DNA from: DATILI01 sp035476635
GTDB taxonomy: Bacteria > Pseudomonadota > Gammaproteobacteria > Burkholderiales > Burkholderiaceae_C
Length of the DNA stretch: 38,649 nt
NCBI GenBank assembly: GCA_035476635.1
Contig: DATILI010000033.1
Span: 1 to 38,649, forward strand
Reading direction: 5' to 3'
Shown here piece after piece: positions 7,711 through 16,038 of the stretch. A model generated the notes under the pieces. That model ran no database searches, had not been told where the DNA came from, and worked only from the letters and a program-made list of their open reading frames with translations. Every line of letters starts with the position of its first letter. Position 1 is the stretch's first letter. The translations under genes and the position numbers were made by a program.

Positions 7711-8804
7711 AGATGTTTCTCAAGGTCGCCGGCGCCGTGCTGGTGCTGCTCGTCGTGTACCTGCTCACATCGCCTGTGCCGATCGAGCCCGTGGCCTGGA
7801 ACCCGGCGCCTGCGCCGGGCTACGCCGGCGCGCACGCCGCCAACCAGAAGCTGGCCAACCTGAAGATGATTTCTTTGGGCAACGAAGAAGGCCCGGAGCA
7901 TGTGGTGCTGGGCGCGAACGGCAAGCTCTACACCACGGTGGCCAGCGGCAAGATCCTGCGCATGAACCCCGACGGCACGGGCCTGGAAGTGTTTGCCGAG
8001 ACCGGCGGACGGGTGCTGGGCTTTGATTTCGATGCGGCGGGAAACCTGATCGCGGCGGACGCCTACAAAGGCCTGCTGTCGATCAGCCCTGACAAGGTGA
8101 TCACGGTGTTGACGGACAACGTCAAGGGCGACCCCATCCGCTACGCTGACGCCGTGGTGGTGGCGAAAAGCGGCAAGATGTATTTCAGCGATGCATCGAC
8201 CCGCTTCGGCGCCAAGGATTGGGGCGGCACCTTCGAAGCGAGTGTGCTGGACATCGTGGAGCAATCGTCCAGCGGCCGCGTGCTGGAGTTCGATCCCGCC
8301 AGCCGCGCAACCCGCGTGGTGGCGCACGGCCTGGCGTTCGCCAACGGTGTTGCGCTGAGCCAGGACGAGCAATCCCTGTTTGTGAGTGAAACCGGCAAGT
8401 ACCGCATCTGGAAGGTCGCGGTGGACGCGAACAACCTGGACATCAACCAAGCCGGCGCCCATGCCAGGCTGCTGTTCGACAACCTGCCTGGCTACCCCGA
8501 TAACCTGATGCGCGGGCTGGACGGAAAAATCTGGGCCGGCCTGGTCAAGCCGCGCAACCCGACGGTGGACAAGCTCGCGACCCAGCCGTTCATGCGCAAG
8601 CTCACGCTGCGCCTGCCACGCGTCCTGTGGCCGATTCCAAAGGCCTACGGGCATGTCTTCGCGTTCACCGAAGACGGCAAGGTGCTGGCAGATCTACAGG
8701 ATCCGGGTGGCGCCTACCCGGAGACGACGGCGGTCACGGAGACCGCGGACCGGCTCTACGTTCAGAGCCTGCACGCCAAGGAACTGGGCTGGCTGCCCAA
8801 GTGA
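7707..8804 (+). CDS. Membrane-anchored SMP-30/strictosidine-synthase-like beta-propeller protein
   Basis: A 365-residue protein of the strictosidine synthase / SMP-30 / gluconolactonase superfamily, six-bladed propellers that often act as lactonases or esterases. Residues about 5-22 form one hydrophobic N-terminal segment (membrane anchor or uncleaved signal), so the propeller is probably periplasmic. Family-typical features are GPEHVVLGANGKLYTT near the start, LGFDFDAAGNLIAAD, RYADAVVVAKSGKMYFSDAS, and the FANGVALSQDEQSLFVSET block with the conserved Asn of the metal site. The ATG at 7707 overlaps the mnmH stop (ATGA), so it is translationally coupled to mnmH, although no shared function is known. 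Its substrate cannot be told from sequence. It converges on the small ORF ending at 8834. Confidence 0.85.
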   Translation: MKMFLKVAGAVLVLLVVYLLTSPVPIEPVAWNPAPAPGYAGAHAANQKLANLKMISLGNEEGPEHVVLGANGKLYTTVASGKILRMNPDGTGLEVFAETGGRVLGFDFDAAGNLIAADAYKGLLSISPDKVITVLTDNVKGDPIRYADAVVVAKSGKMYFSDASTRFGAKDWGGTFEASVLDIVEQSSSGRVLEFDPASRATRVVAHGLAFANGVALSQDEQSLFVSETGKYRIWKVAVDANNLDINQAGAHARLLFDNLPGYPDNLMRGLDGKIWAGLVKPRNPTVDKLATQPFMRKLTLRLPRVLWPIPKAYGHVFAFTEDGKVLADLQDPGGAYPETTAVTETADRLYVQSLHAKELGWLPK

Positions 8805-8833
8805 AGCGGGACTGAAGAGGAAAACGCGATCGA

Positions 8834-9019
8834 TCAGGGCTGGCCGGCTGTGCCTGGCGCCTGGCCGGGCGTTTGCGCGGCATCGTGATCCGGCGGTGCG
8901 TCGTCTTCATGATGGTCGCCCACCTTGCGCTCTGCCTTGGATTTGAGCTTTTCCTGTTTCTTCTGCTTTTTCGCCAGCTCGCGCTGGCGTTTTTCGTAAC
9001 CGTAGTTGGGTGTGGCCAA
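8834..9019 (-). CDS. Small Lys-rich hypothetical protein (61 aa)
   Basis: A 61-residue protein with a highly basic N-terminal half (repeated KRQ, KKQKKQEK and KLKSK motifs, likely a helix) and an acidic/His/Pro-rich tail. The N-terminus MATPNYGYEKRQRELAKK resembles small uncharacterised proteins common in Burkholderiales (from memory, unchecked). It starts at TTG 9019; no ATG is available in frame, and only a weak GCAGAGA-like box precedes it. The Lys-rich part suggests nucleic-acid or ribosome contact, but that is inference. It lies between a convergent propeller gene and the cystathionine beta-lyase gene, with 81 empty bases on the upstream side. Confidence 0.65.
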   Translation of the reverse strand: MATPNYGYEKRQRELAKKQKKQEKLKSKAERKVGDHHEDDAPPDHDAAQTPGQAPGTAGQP

Positions 9020-9100
9020 AGTCTCTGCTTTCAGTAGTTCGTTGCCACTTTAACAGCTTGGCACAGGACAAAACAAGGGAGATGCCTCATTCGACCTGCA

Positions 9101-10309
9101 TCAGGCCAGCGCGGCCTGCAGCGCCTGGGCGATGTCGGCCTGCAGGTCGGCCACGGCTTCGAGACCGACCGAGAAACGTACCAGCGTGCCGCGCTCCAGG
9201 CCGGCTGGCCATTGGTTGCGCATGGCAGCCAATTCATAGGGAACGACCAGGCTGACCGGCCCAGCCCAGCTGAATCCGAGCTTGAAGAGCTTGAGCGCAT
9301 CGCAAAACGCATCGACCTGGGCGCTGCCATAGCGTTCGTCAAGCATCACACTGAACAGGCCGGCGGCACCGCCGTGCTCCCCGGTACAAAGCGTGCGCCA
9401 ATGCGCATGGCCGGGCGAGCCCGGCAGCGCGGGGTGCAGCACCTGGGAAATTTCCTTTCGGCCCTGGCACCACTGCGCCAGATCGCGCGCCGCCGCATCG
9501 TGGGCTCGATAGCGCAAGCCAATGCTGGGCAAGGCGCGCAGCACCGCTTCGACATCGTTGCCGGCCACACCCAGGCCGAGCCGCATGTGGGTCATCTTGA
9601 TCTGCAGGTGCAGTGCGTCGTCGCGCGTGATGGCGCTGCCCATCAACACATCGCCGCCGCCGCTGGGGTATTTGGTGAGTGCCTGCACCGAGATGTCCAC
9701 GCCCAGCGTCGTGCCACTGCCGGGCGCCAGGTCGAACGGGCGGAAGGCAAGGCCGGCGCCCCAGGTGTTGTCCAACGCACAGAGAACCTTGCGCGCGCGG
9801 CAGACGCGCACCAGCTCTGGCAGATCCGGGAACTCCATGGTCACCGAACCCGGGGCTTCAAGCCAGACCAGGCGCGTTTTTCCGCTGATCTTGTTGGCAA
9901 GGTCATCGGGGTCCATCGGGTCGTACAGCGCATGGGTGATGCCCCAGGCCTGCAGCTCGCCTTCGGCCAGGGCCTTGTTCGGGCCATAGGCGTTGTCCGG
10001 GATCAATACCTCGTCGCCGGTCTTGAGAAAGGCCATTGCAACGTTGGCAATCGCCGCCAGGCCGCTGGGCGACAGCACGCACTGGCTGCCGCCTTCCAGC
10101 GCGCACAGGCGTTCTTCGAGCACAAACGTGGTGGGGGTTCCGTGCAGGCCGTAGGTGTAGCCTGTCTTGTGTTTCCAGTCCCGGCTGCGCATGGCCGCGA
10201 CGTTGGGAAAAATGACGGTGGAAGCTTTGAAAACGCCCGGCTGCGGTGCGGCAAAACCCGCAGGCGGTGTGTAGTCGTGGTGAATGAGTTCGGTGGAAAG
10301 GTCTCGCAT
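9101..10309 (-). CDS. metC: Cystathionine beta-lyase (Cys/Met metabolism PLP enzyme)
   Basis: A 402-residue fold-type I PLP enzyme of the Cys/Met metabolism family. Cystathionine beta-lyase splits cystathionine into homocysteine, pyruvate and ammonia in methionine synthesis. The PLP-binding Lys is Lys213 in SVQALTKYPSGG. YTYGLHGTPTT (51-61) is the PLP-phosphate/substrate region, SPSGLAAI (80-87) precedes the ring-stacking segment, and LDNTWGAG (179-186) carries the Asp that contacts the pyridine nitrogen. ATG 10309 (MRDLSTELIHH) is chosen because the open frame upstream shows no conserved sequence. Cystathionine gamma-synthase or another family member cannot be fully excluded, but the YGLHGTPTT pattern and length favour beta-lyase. 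It is the last gene of the long minus-strand block, 22 bases after the phosphoribosyltransferase. Confidence 0.85.
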   Translation of the reverse strand: MRDLSTELIHHDYTPPAGFAAPQPGVFKASTVIFPNVAAMRSRDWKHKTGYTYGLHGTPTTFVLEERLCALEGGSQCVLSPSGLAAIANVAMAFLKTGDEVLIPDNAYGPNKALAEGELQAWGITHALYDPMDPDDLANKISGKTRLVWLEAPGSVTMEFPDLPELVRVCRARKVLCALDNTWGAGLAFRPFDLAPGSGTTLGVDISVQALTKYPSGGGDVLMGSAITRDDALHLQIKMTHMRLGLGVAGNDVEAVLRALPSIGLRYRAHDAAARDLAQWCQGRKEISQVLHPALPGSPGHAHWRTLCTGEHGGAAGLFSVMLDERYGSAQVDAFCDALKLFKLGFSWAGPVSLVVPYELAAMRNQWPAGLERGTLVRFSVGLEAVADLQADIAQALQAALA

Positions 10310-10331
10310 GCGACGGATGTTAGCGCCGAAT

Positions 10332-10856
10332 TCAGATCTTCCACTTCTCCAGCAGATGGGCCGGGCCCAGGCTGTCATAGCCTTCGAACGGCTGGTGAAT
10401 CCAGGGGTTGGTCGGCAGGAACTCCACCGAGTAGTCCGGTGTAAAGGTCGACATGGCCTTGGTCCAGATCACGGCGCTGCGCAACTCGGTGATGGGCGCA
10501 TAGTTGTTCTTGAGCAGGTTGATCACCGCATTCAGCGTGTGGCCGGAGTCCGCCAGGTCGTCCACCAGCAGCACCTTGCCTGCGATCTCGCCCTTGGGCG
10601 TGGTGATGAAGCGTGCGATGTCCAGGTGGCCCTGCACCGTGCCTGCGTCGGCACGGTAGGAACTGGTCGACATGATGGCCAGCGGCTTGTCGAAGATGCG
10701 CGACAAAATGTCGCCGGGCCGCATGCCACCACGTGCCAGGCACAGGATGGTGTCGAATTGCCAGTCCGACTGGTACACCTTGATCGCAAGCTTCTCGATC
10801 AGGTTGTGGTATTCGTCATAGCTGACGTAAAGGTGTTTGCCGTCTTCGGTCAACAT
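10332..10856 (-). CDS. Purine-type phosphoribosyltransferase
   Basis: A 174-residue type I phosphoribosyltransferase. The PRPP-binding loop is VLLVDDLADSGHT (residues 95-107) and an LARGGMRPGDIL motif (40-51) forms the PP loop, as in Gpt/HGPRT-like enzymes. These enzymes join PRPP to a base (xanthine, guanine or hypoxanthine) for purine salvage. The gene lies 36 bases downstream of purA, in keeping with purine metabolism. ATG 10856 is used, with a GAGGAG box 8 bases upstream; a GTG immediately before it is equally readable. Base specificity cannot be assigned, because the C-terminal specificity region (PTNPWIHQPFEGYD) was not matched to a characterised member. Confidence 0.85.
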   Translation of the reverse strand: MLTEDGKHLYVSYDEYHNLIEKLAIKVYQSDWQFDTILCLARGGMRPGDILSRIFDKPLAIMSTSSYRADAGTVQGHLDIARFITTPKGEIAGKVLLVDDLADSGHTLNAVINLLKNNYAPITELRSAVIWTKAMSTFTPDYSVEFLPTNPWIHQPFEGYDSLGPAHLLEKWKI

Positions 10857-10892
10857 CACGATGGCTCCTCAATTAATGGCTAAAGGCTTCCG

Positions 10893-12224
10893 TCACTCTG
10901 CAAGGTAGGGATGACGCATCATGATGGTGTGGTCGCGGTCTGGACTGGTGGAGATGATATCGATCGGCACGCCCGTGACTTGCTCGATGCGCTGCAGGTA
11001 CAAGCGCGCATTGACCGGCAGCTTGTCGTAGTGCGTCACGCCGACGGTGGAATCGCTCCAGCCTTCCAGCGTTTCATAGACCGGTTTGCAACGCGCGATT
11101 TCGTCCGCGCCCATGGGCAGGATGTCGACTTGCTCGCCGTCGAGTTCGTAGCCGGTGCACAGCAACAACTCCTTCAGGCCGTCCAGTACGTCAAGCTTGG
11201 TGATGCACAGGCCCGACAGGCCGTTGACCTGGGCCGAGCGCTTGAGCAACGCGGCATCGAACCAGCCGCAGCGGCGGCTGCGGCCTGTGGTCACGCCCTT
11301 TTCGGCGCCCACGGTGCTCAAGTGGTAGCCCGGCGTGCCCGGCGTTTCCCAGTCGAGCTCGGTGGGAAACGGGCCACCGCCCACGCGCGTGCAGTAGGCC
11401 TTGGTGATGCCCAGGATGTAATGCAGCATGCCCGGACCGACCCCCGCGCCGGCGGCGGCATTGCCGGCCACGCAGTTGCTGGAGGTCACATACGGATAGG
11501 TGCCGTGGTCCACGTCAAGGAGTGTGCCCTGGGCACCTTCGAACAGCAGGTTGGCGCCGTTGCGGTGCGCTTCGTTGAGCTCGCGCGAGACGTCAGCCAT
11601 CATGGGCTTGAGCAACTCCGCGTGTTTCATCGATTCTGCATAGACCGATTCGAAATCCACCGCGGGTGCATTGAGGTAGGTGGTCAGCACGTGGTTGTGC
11701 AGGTCCAGCAGGTCCTTGAGCTTGGCAGCGAAGCGCTCTGGGTATTTCAAGTCCTGCACGCGCAATGCGCGGCGTGCGATCTTGTCTTCGTAGGCCGGGC
11801 CGATGCCACGGCCAGTGGTGCCGATTTTCTCGGTGCCGCCCTTTTCGCGGTAGGTTTCGCGCGCGATGTCCAGCGCCGCGTGGAACGGCAGGATCAGCGG
11901 GCAGGCCTCGCTGATGCGCAGACGCGAACGCACTTCGACACCGGCTTTTTCCAGGCCCTCGATTTCCTCGAACAGCTTGGCCGCCGACAGCACCACGCCG
12001 TTGCCGATGTAGCACTTGACTCCCGGGCGCATGATGCCGCTGGGAATCAGGTGCAGCGCGGTCTTCACGCCGTTGATGACCAGCGTATGGCCGGCATTGT
12101 GGCCGCCTTGAAAGCGAACCACTCCCTGCGCCATTTCGGTCAGCCAGTCGACCAGCTTGCCCTTGCCTTCGTCACCCCATTGGGTGCCGACCACGACGAC
12201 GTTGCGTCCTTTGGTTGTGTTCAT
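10893..12224 (-). CDS. purA: Adenylosuccinate synthetase
   Basis: A 443-residue enzyme that joins IMP and aspartate with GTP to give adenylosuccinate, the first committed step to AMP, in the cytoplasm. GDEGKGK (residues 17-23) is the P-loop with the catalytic Asp, and GGHNAGHT (40-47) carries the catalytic His. TTGRGIGPAYEDK, QGTLLDVDHGTYPYVTSSN and TGRSRRCGWFD follow, all hallmark blocks. ATG 12224 (MNTTKGRNVVVVG) is chosen on family alignment; the open frame upstream is antisense to hisZ coding. The gene is 25 bases downstream of hisZ. In E. coli purA also ends the hfq-hflX-hflKC-yjeT string, so the neighbourhood supports the call. Confidence 0.98.
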   Translation of the reverse strand: MNTTKGRNVVVVGTQWGDEGKGKLVDWLTEMAQGVVRFQGGHNAGHTLVINGVKTALHLIPSGIMRPGVKCYIGNGVVLSAAKLFEEIEGLEKAGVEVRSRLRISEACPLILPFHAALDIARETYREKGGTEKIGTTGRGIGPAYEDKIARRALRVQDLKYPERFAAKLKDLLDLHNHVLTTYLNAPAVDFESVYAESMKHAELLKPMMADVSRELNEAHRNGANLLFEGAQGTLLDVDHGTYPYVTSSNCVAGNAAAGAGVGPGMLHYILGITKAYCTRVGGGPFPTELDWETPGTPGYHLSTVGAEKGVTTGRSRRCGWFDAALLKRSAQVNGLSGLCITKLDVLDGLKELLLCTGYELDGEQVDILPMGADEIARCKPVYETLEGWSDSTVGVTHYDKLPVNARLYLQRIEQVTGVPIDIISTSPDRDHTIMMRHPYLAE

Positions 12225-12249
12225 CTCGGATTTCTCACTCAAATCTTGT

Positions 12250-13398
12250 TCAAACCGCTTTGACCACCCACTGCCCTGCGGCTGAAACCAGCTCGCGGTC
12301 GCAATGGAATTCATCGACTTCGCTCTCATGCCCAGGCAGCACGCAGACCACGGTCTCGCCTCGCCTGCGCAGCGACGTGATGGCCGCGCGCAGGTCCGCC
12401 GCTTCGCTCCACGGCGCCCGGATCGCGGCCTTGAGCGGGCGCGGCGCGACGACGCTGACCAGCTCTCGCACGTCCAGGCTGAAGCCCACCGCCGGCCGGT
12501 TGCGGCCGAACACGGCGCCAACTTCGTCATAGCGTCCGCCGCGCACCAGCGCGTCGCTGGCGCCATCGGCATAGATCGAAAACCGCGCGCCGCTGTAGTA
12601 GGCGTAGCCGCGCAGGTCGGCCAGATCGAAGGTGACGCGGCTGCCCGACAAGTGGGACGCGAGCCATTTCAGGTTGGACAGGGCCTCGCGCACAACGGGC
12701 GTGGGCTGCAAGGCCTTTTCCGCCTCGACCAGCACTTGCTCGCCGCCATACAGGCGAACCAGGGCCAGCAGGCCTTCGCGCGACGCAGCGGGAAAGTTCT
12801 TCGTCAGCGCCCTCAATTCGCTCGCATCCTTGGCCGCGAGCGCCGCATGCACCTGGCCCAGCAGACCGGCCTCTATCGACACGCCGGCCAGGAGCGAACG
12901 CACGATGCGCGCATCGGCCAGGTCCACGCCGATGTTTTGGACCTGGGTCGCCTCCAGGCAGTCCAGCGCCAGCAACAGGGCTTCCAGGTCCGCCTCCAGG
13001 CCGGCGTGGCCGTAGATTTCCGCGCCGAACTGCAACGGCTCGCGCGTGGCATGCGGCCGGTCGGGCCGGGTATGCAGCACCGGGCCGCAGTAGCAAAGCC
13101 GGGTGACGCCTTGGCGATTGAGCAGATGCGCATCGATGCGGGCCACCTGCGGCGTGGTGTCGGCGCGCAGGCCCATCATGCGGCCGGAGAGCTGGTCAAC
13201 CAGCTTGAAAGTTTGCAGATCGAGTGCTTCGCCGGTGCCCGTCAGCAACGATTCCAGGTGCTCCAGCAACGGCGGCATGACCAGCTCATAGCCATAGGCG
13301 CGGGCCGTATCGAGCAAATCGCGGCGGAGTTCTTCGATGTGCCTGGCCTCGGATGGCAAAACATCGGCGATGTGATCCGGCAGGACCCAAGCGGACAT
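12250..13398 (-). CDS. hisZ: ATP phosphoribosyltransferase regulatory subunit HisZ
   Basis: A 382-residue HisS-like protein without aminoacylation activity that pairs with short-form HisG to make the octameric ATP phosphoribosyltransferase, the first step of histidine synthesis. It begins SAWVLPDHIADVLPSEARHIEELR, typical of HisZ. It has class II synthetase motif 1-like and motif 2-like segments (GPVLHTRPDRPHATREPLQFGAEIYG region) and a motif 3-like GGRYDEVGAVFGRNRPAVGFSLD end. It lacks the C-terminal anticodon-binding domain of true HisRS. hisG is not in this window, so the two subunits are encoded apart. Position between DUF2065 and purA is a known betaproteobacterial arrangement (recall, not checked). 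ATG 13398 has no strong ribosome binding site. Confidence 0.95.
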   Translation of the reverse strand: MSAWVLPDHIADVLPSEARHIEELRRDLLDTARAYGYELVMPPLLEHLESLLTGTGEALDLQTFKLVDQLSGRMMGLRADTTPQVARIDAHLLNRQGVTRLCYCGPVLHTRPDRPHATREPLQFGAEIYGHAGLEADLEALLLALDCLEATQVQNIGVDLADARIVRSLLAGVSIEAGLLGQVHAALAAKDASELRALTKNFPAASREGLLALVRLYGGEQVLVEAEKALQPTPVVREALSNLKWLASHLSGSRVTFDLADLRGYAYYSGARFSIYADGASDALVRGGRYDEVGAVFGRNRPAVGFSLDVRELVSVVAPRPLKAAIRAPWSEAADLRAAITSLRRRGETVVCVLPGHESEVDEFHCDRELVSAAGQWVVKAV

Positions 13399-13406
13399 GG
13401 CGAGAA

Positions 13407-13428
13407 GGAATCGCTTTTTCAGGATTCC
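13407..13428 (-). other. Short inverted repeat upstream of hisZ
   Basis: GGAATC and GATTCC flank a 10-base loop, ending 8 bases upstream of the hisZ ATG on the minus strand. There is no T-run on either strand, so it is not a standard terminator. It may fold in the hisZ leader and cover the ribosome binding region, but a chance 6-bp stem is possible. Confidence 0.3.
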
Positions 13429-13488
13429 GGGGCTGTTAAAAACGTAATTCTACCGGGCTTGACTGACGGTTCCCGGATGGCGCGGTTG

Positions 13489-13677
13489 CTACGCCAGAAG
13501 CCAGATCAGCAGCAGGCCTGCAATGATGCTGGCCAATCCGAAAAATCGGATCTGGCCATCATGCAACTGCAGGATTTGCTGGAACATGCGGCGCCAGCTG
13601 GCCGGCGAGAGGAAGGGAAGCAGGCCCTCGATCACCAGGACCAGGGCCAGCGCCGTCCAGAAGGTTTCGCTGGTCAA
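13489..13677 (-). CDS. DUF2065 (YjeT family) small inner-membrane protein
   Basis: A 62-residue protein with two predicted membrane helices (about 8-23 and 44-61) around a short basic loop containing PASWRRMFQQILQL. This matches YjeT/DUF2065 in size and in position right after hflC, as in E. coli hflC-yjeT-purA. Function is unknown; an accessory role with HflKC has been suggested only by synteny. The start appears to be TTG 13677, three bases after the hflC stop, with no ATG available at the N-terminus; translational coupling to hflC is likely. About 90 non-coding bases separate it from hisZ. Confidence 0.88.
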   Translation of the reverse strand: MTSETFWTALALVLVIEGLLPFLSPASWRRMFQQILQLHDGQIRFFGLASIIAGLLLIWLLA

Positions 13678-13680
13678 GGC

Positions 13681-14589
13681 TTATTTCTTGGCCGGCGCTG
13701 CGGCTGCCGCATTGCCCCCACCGCGGAAGGCCTTGAAGAACTCGGAGGTAGACGGGTCCAGGACCATCACGTCGTTCTTCTTGTTGAAGCTGGCCTTGTA
13801 GGCTTCCAGGCTGCGGTAGAACTGCGCGAACTGCGGGTCGCGGCCAAAGGCATCGGCGTAGATGCGTGCAGCCTCGGCATCACCCTCGCCCTTGATCTTC
13901 TGGGCGTCGCGGAAGGCATTGGCAATCGCCACCTCGCGCTGGCGATCCGCATCGGCGCGGATCTTTTCGCCTTCGGCGGCGCCGGTGGAGCGCAGCTCGT
14001 TGGCCACGCGCTTGCGCTCGGCCTCCATGCGGCGGTAGACCGATTCGGTGATCGCATCCACATAGTCGGCGCGCGTGATGCGCACATCCACCACGTCCAC
14101 GCCCCAAGGCTTGACGCCCTTGACCACTTCGAGGACTTCGCGCTTGACGTCGTTCACCAGGACTTCGCGCTTGAGCGAGAGGATGTCTTTCACGGTGCGC
14201 TTGTTGATCTCTTCCTGGAAGGCATTGCGCACCACGCGGTTGAGCTGGTTGGCGCCGGCGTTTTCGTCCAGTCCGACGTTGCGGATGTATTGCGACGGAT
14301 CGGTGATGCGCCAGCGCACATACCAGTCGATCACCACGCGCTGCTTTTCAGCCGTCAACATGGGTTCGTTGTCGATGCTGTCCAGCGTCAGCAGGCGCTT
14401 GTCGATGTAAGACACGTTCTGAAAGGGCGGCGGCAACTTGAAGTTCAGCCCGGGCTCGGTGATGACTTCCTTGATCTGGCCCAACGCATAGACCACGCCG
14501 AACTGGCGCTGGTCCACCACAAACAACATGGAACTCAGCAGTGCCAGTACCACCAGCAGCGATGTTCCGATAAATCCGACTCTGTTCAC
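13681..14589 (-). CDS. hflC: FtsH protease modulator HflC
   Basis: A 302-residue SPFH/prohibitin-family inner-membrane protein that forms a large complex with HflK around the FtsH protease and restrains its activity. There is one N-terminal membrane anchor (residues about 5-25), then the band-7 domain with VDQRQFGVVYALGQIKEV, and long coiled-coil-forming helices (about 190-260) rich in Ala, Glu and Arg (RKRVANELRSTGAAEGEKIRADADRQREV region). The start is GTG 14589, supported by a GGGAGA box 7 bases upstream; the gap to hflK is 13 bases. The C-terminal Ala/Gly-rich tail is short. Confidence 0.97.
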   Translation of the reverse strand: MNRVGFIGTSLLVVLALLSSMLFVVDQRQFGVVYALGQIKEVITEPGLNFKLPPPFQNVSYIDKRLLTLDSIDNEPMLTAEKQRVVIDWYVRWRITDPSQYIRNVGLDENAGANQLNRVVRNAFQEEINKRTVKDILSLKREVLVNDVKREVLEVVKGVKPWGVDVVDVRITRADYVDAITESVYRRMEAERKRVANELRSTGAAEGEKIRADADRQREVAIANAFRDAQKIKGEGDAEAARIYADAFGRDPQFAQFYRSLEAYKASFNKKNDVMVLDPSTSEFFKAFRGGGNAAAAAPAKK

Positions 14590-14602
14590 TGTGTTCTCTC
14601 CC

Positions 14603-15997
14603 TTAGCGCGATTCGCGTTCGCGGGTGCGCGCGCCGTCGCGTGCGCGCACGTCGCCGGATGTGGCGGGCGGTACGGCCTGGCCCGGCGCGGTGGCGGCCC
14701 CGGGGATTACGGCGGCATCGGGCTGGCCGGTCATCTGCATGATCTTGTCCAGCGGCAGGTACAGCAGGTTCGAGCCCTGGCGCGATTCAATGAGCACCTT
14801 GCTGACGCTGCCATAGATCTGCTGCATGGCTTCGATGTACATGCGGTCGCGCGTGACTTGCGGCGCCTTTTGGTATTCGGCCAGCACGGAGCGAAAACGC
14901 TGGGAATCGCCCTGGGCCTGCGCAATGATCCGCGCCTTGTAGGCCTCGGACTCTTCCTTCAGGCGGGAGGCCGATCCGACCGCGCGCGGTATCACGTCAT
15001 TGGCATAAGCCTGGGCTTCGTTCTTGGCGCGCTCGCGCTCCTGGCCGGCCTTGAGCACGTCGTCGAACGCGGCCTGCACCTGCTCGGGCGGGCGCACCCC
15101 GCCTTGCTGCAGGTTGATGCCGACGACCTCGATGCCCACCTTGTAGCGGTCCAGGATGGTTTGCATGAGCGCGCGCACGCGCGGGGCGATCTGGTCGCGT
15201 TCCTCGGCCAGGGCCGTGTCCATGCGCATCTTGCCCACCACTTCGCGCACCGCGGTTTCGGCGGCCTGTACCACCGCCTCGCTCGGGTTCTTGCTCTCGA
15301 ACAGGAAAGCGCGCGCATCGTTCAGGCGGTATTGCACGGCGAACTTGATTTCGACAATGTTCTCGTCTTCGGTCAGCATCGCCGATTCGCGCAAACCGGT
15401 CGCCTTGATGACGGTGTCGCGCCCGACGTCGACGGACCGAATCTGCGTCACGAACACGAGCTCGTGGCGCTGCACCGGGTACGGAAGCCGCCAGTTGAAG
15501 CCCGCGCCGACGGTGGCCTTGTATTTGCCGAACTGGGTAATGACGGCTTGCTGGCCTTCCTGCACGATGAAGAAGCCGGTGCCGAGCCAGATCAGCACCA
15601 CCACGCCGGCAATCAGGCCGACGCCGACACCCGCGCTCTTCATGCCGGGCTGAAAGCCGCCGCCGCCCCTGCCATTGCCACCGCCAAAGCCGCCGCCGTT
15701 GTTGCCGCGGCCGTTCTTGCCACCGCCAAACAGGCCGCCGAGCTTGCGATTGAAATCACGCCAGAGTTCGTCCAGATCCGGCGGGCCCTGATTGGGGCCC
15801 TGGCCACGCGGGCCGCCGCCTTGCGGCGGTGGCGAAGGGGGCTGCTGGTCAGGGCGCCCACCCTCGGGCTTGTTGTCGCCGCCTTCGGGCTTGTTGTTGT
15901 CGTCGCTGCGCCCCCAGCGCGGGTCGTTCAGGTTGAACATGCCCCGGATCCGACCGGGAAGCCCGGCCCAGGACAAGGCCCGTAAATTGAGATTCAT
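14603..15997 (-). CDS. hflK: FtsH protease modulator HflK
   Basis: A 464-residue SPFH-family partner of HflC. Residues about 1-100 are cytoplasmic, Gly/Pro/Asn-rich and low in complexity (NKPEGG repeats, GGGKNGRGNNGGG-type runs). One membrane helix (about 107-125) ends before FFIVQEGQQAVI. The band-7 domain and a coiled-coil region with EEEEAK-like composition follow, and the C-terminus is disordered. ATG 15997 (MNLNLRALSWAGLPG) has a weak GAGAA box; TTG 16003 and ATG 15940 (MFNLNDPRWGR) are alternatives, and the FNLNDPRWGR block is the first conserved part. It lies 41 bases after hflX and just before hflC. Confidence 0.96.
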   Translation of the reverse strand: MNLNLRALSWAGLPGRIRGMFNLNDPRWGRSDDNNKPEGGDNKPEGGRPDQQPPSPPPQGGGPRGQGPNQGPPDLDELWRDFNRKLGGLFGGGKNGRGNNGGGFGGGNGRGGGGFQPGMKSAGVGVGLIAGVVVLIWLGTGFFIVQEGQQAVITQFGKYKATVGAGFNWRLPYPVQRHELVFVTQIRSVDVGRDTVIKATGLRESAMLTEDENIVEIKFAVQYRLNDARAFLFESKNPSEAVVQAAETAVREVVGKMRMDTALAEERDQIAPRVRALMQTILDRYKVGIEVVGINLQQGGVRPPEQVQAAFDDVLKAGQERERAKNEAQAYANDVIPRAVGSASRLKEESEAYKARIIAQAQGDSQRFRSVLAEYQKAPQVTRDRMYIEAMQQIYGSVSKVLIESRQGSNLLYLPLDKIMQMTGQPDAAVIPGAATAPGQAVPPATSGDVRARDGARTRERESR

Positions 15998-16038
15998 GCG
16001 CAAATTCTCGTTTGATGTTGTCGCCGGATTGTGCCCAA

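Noticed and set aside
12225..12572. N-terminal extension of the purA frame
   Set aside because: It lies antisense to nothing conserved and overlaps hisZ in another frame; PurA begins at MNTTKGRNVVVVG.
12304..14742. Very long open frame on the plus strand (about 812 codons)
   Set aside because: Antisense to hisZ, DUF2065 and hflC, which are clear family members. The translation is low-complexity His/Gln/Arg-rich with no domain, as expected for GC-rich shadow frames.
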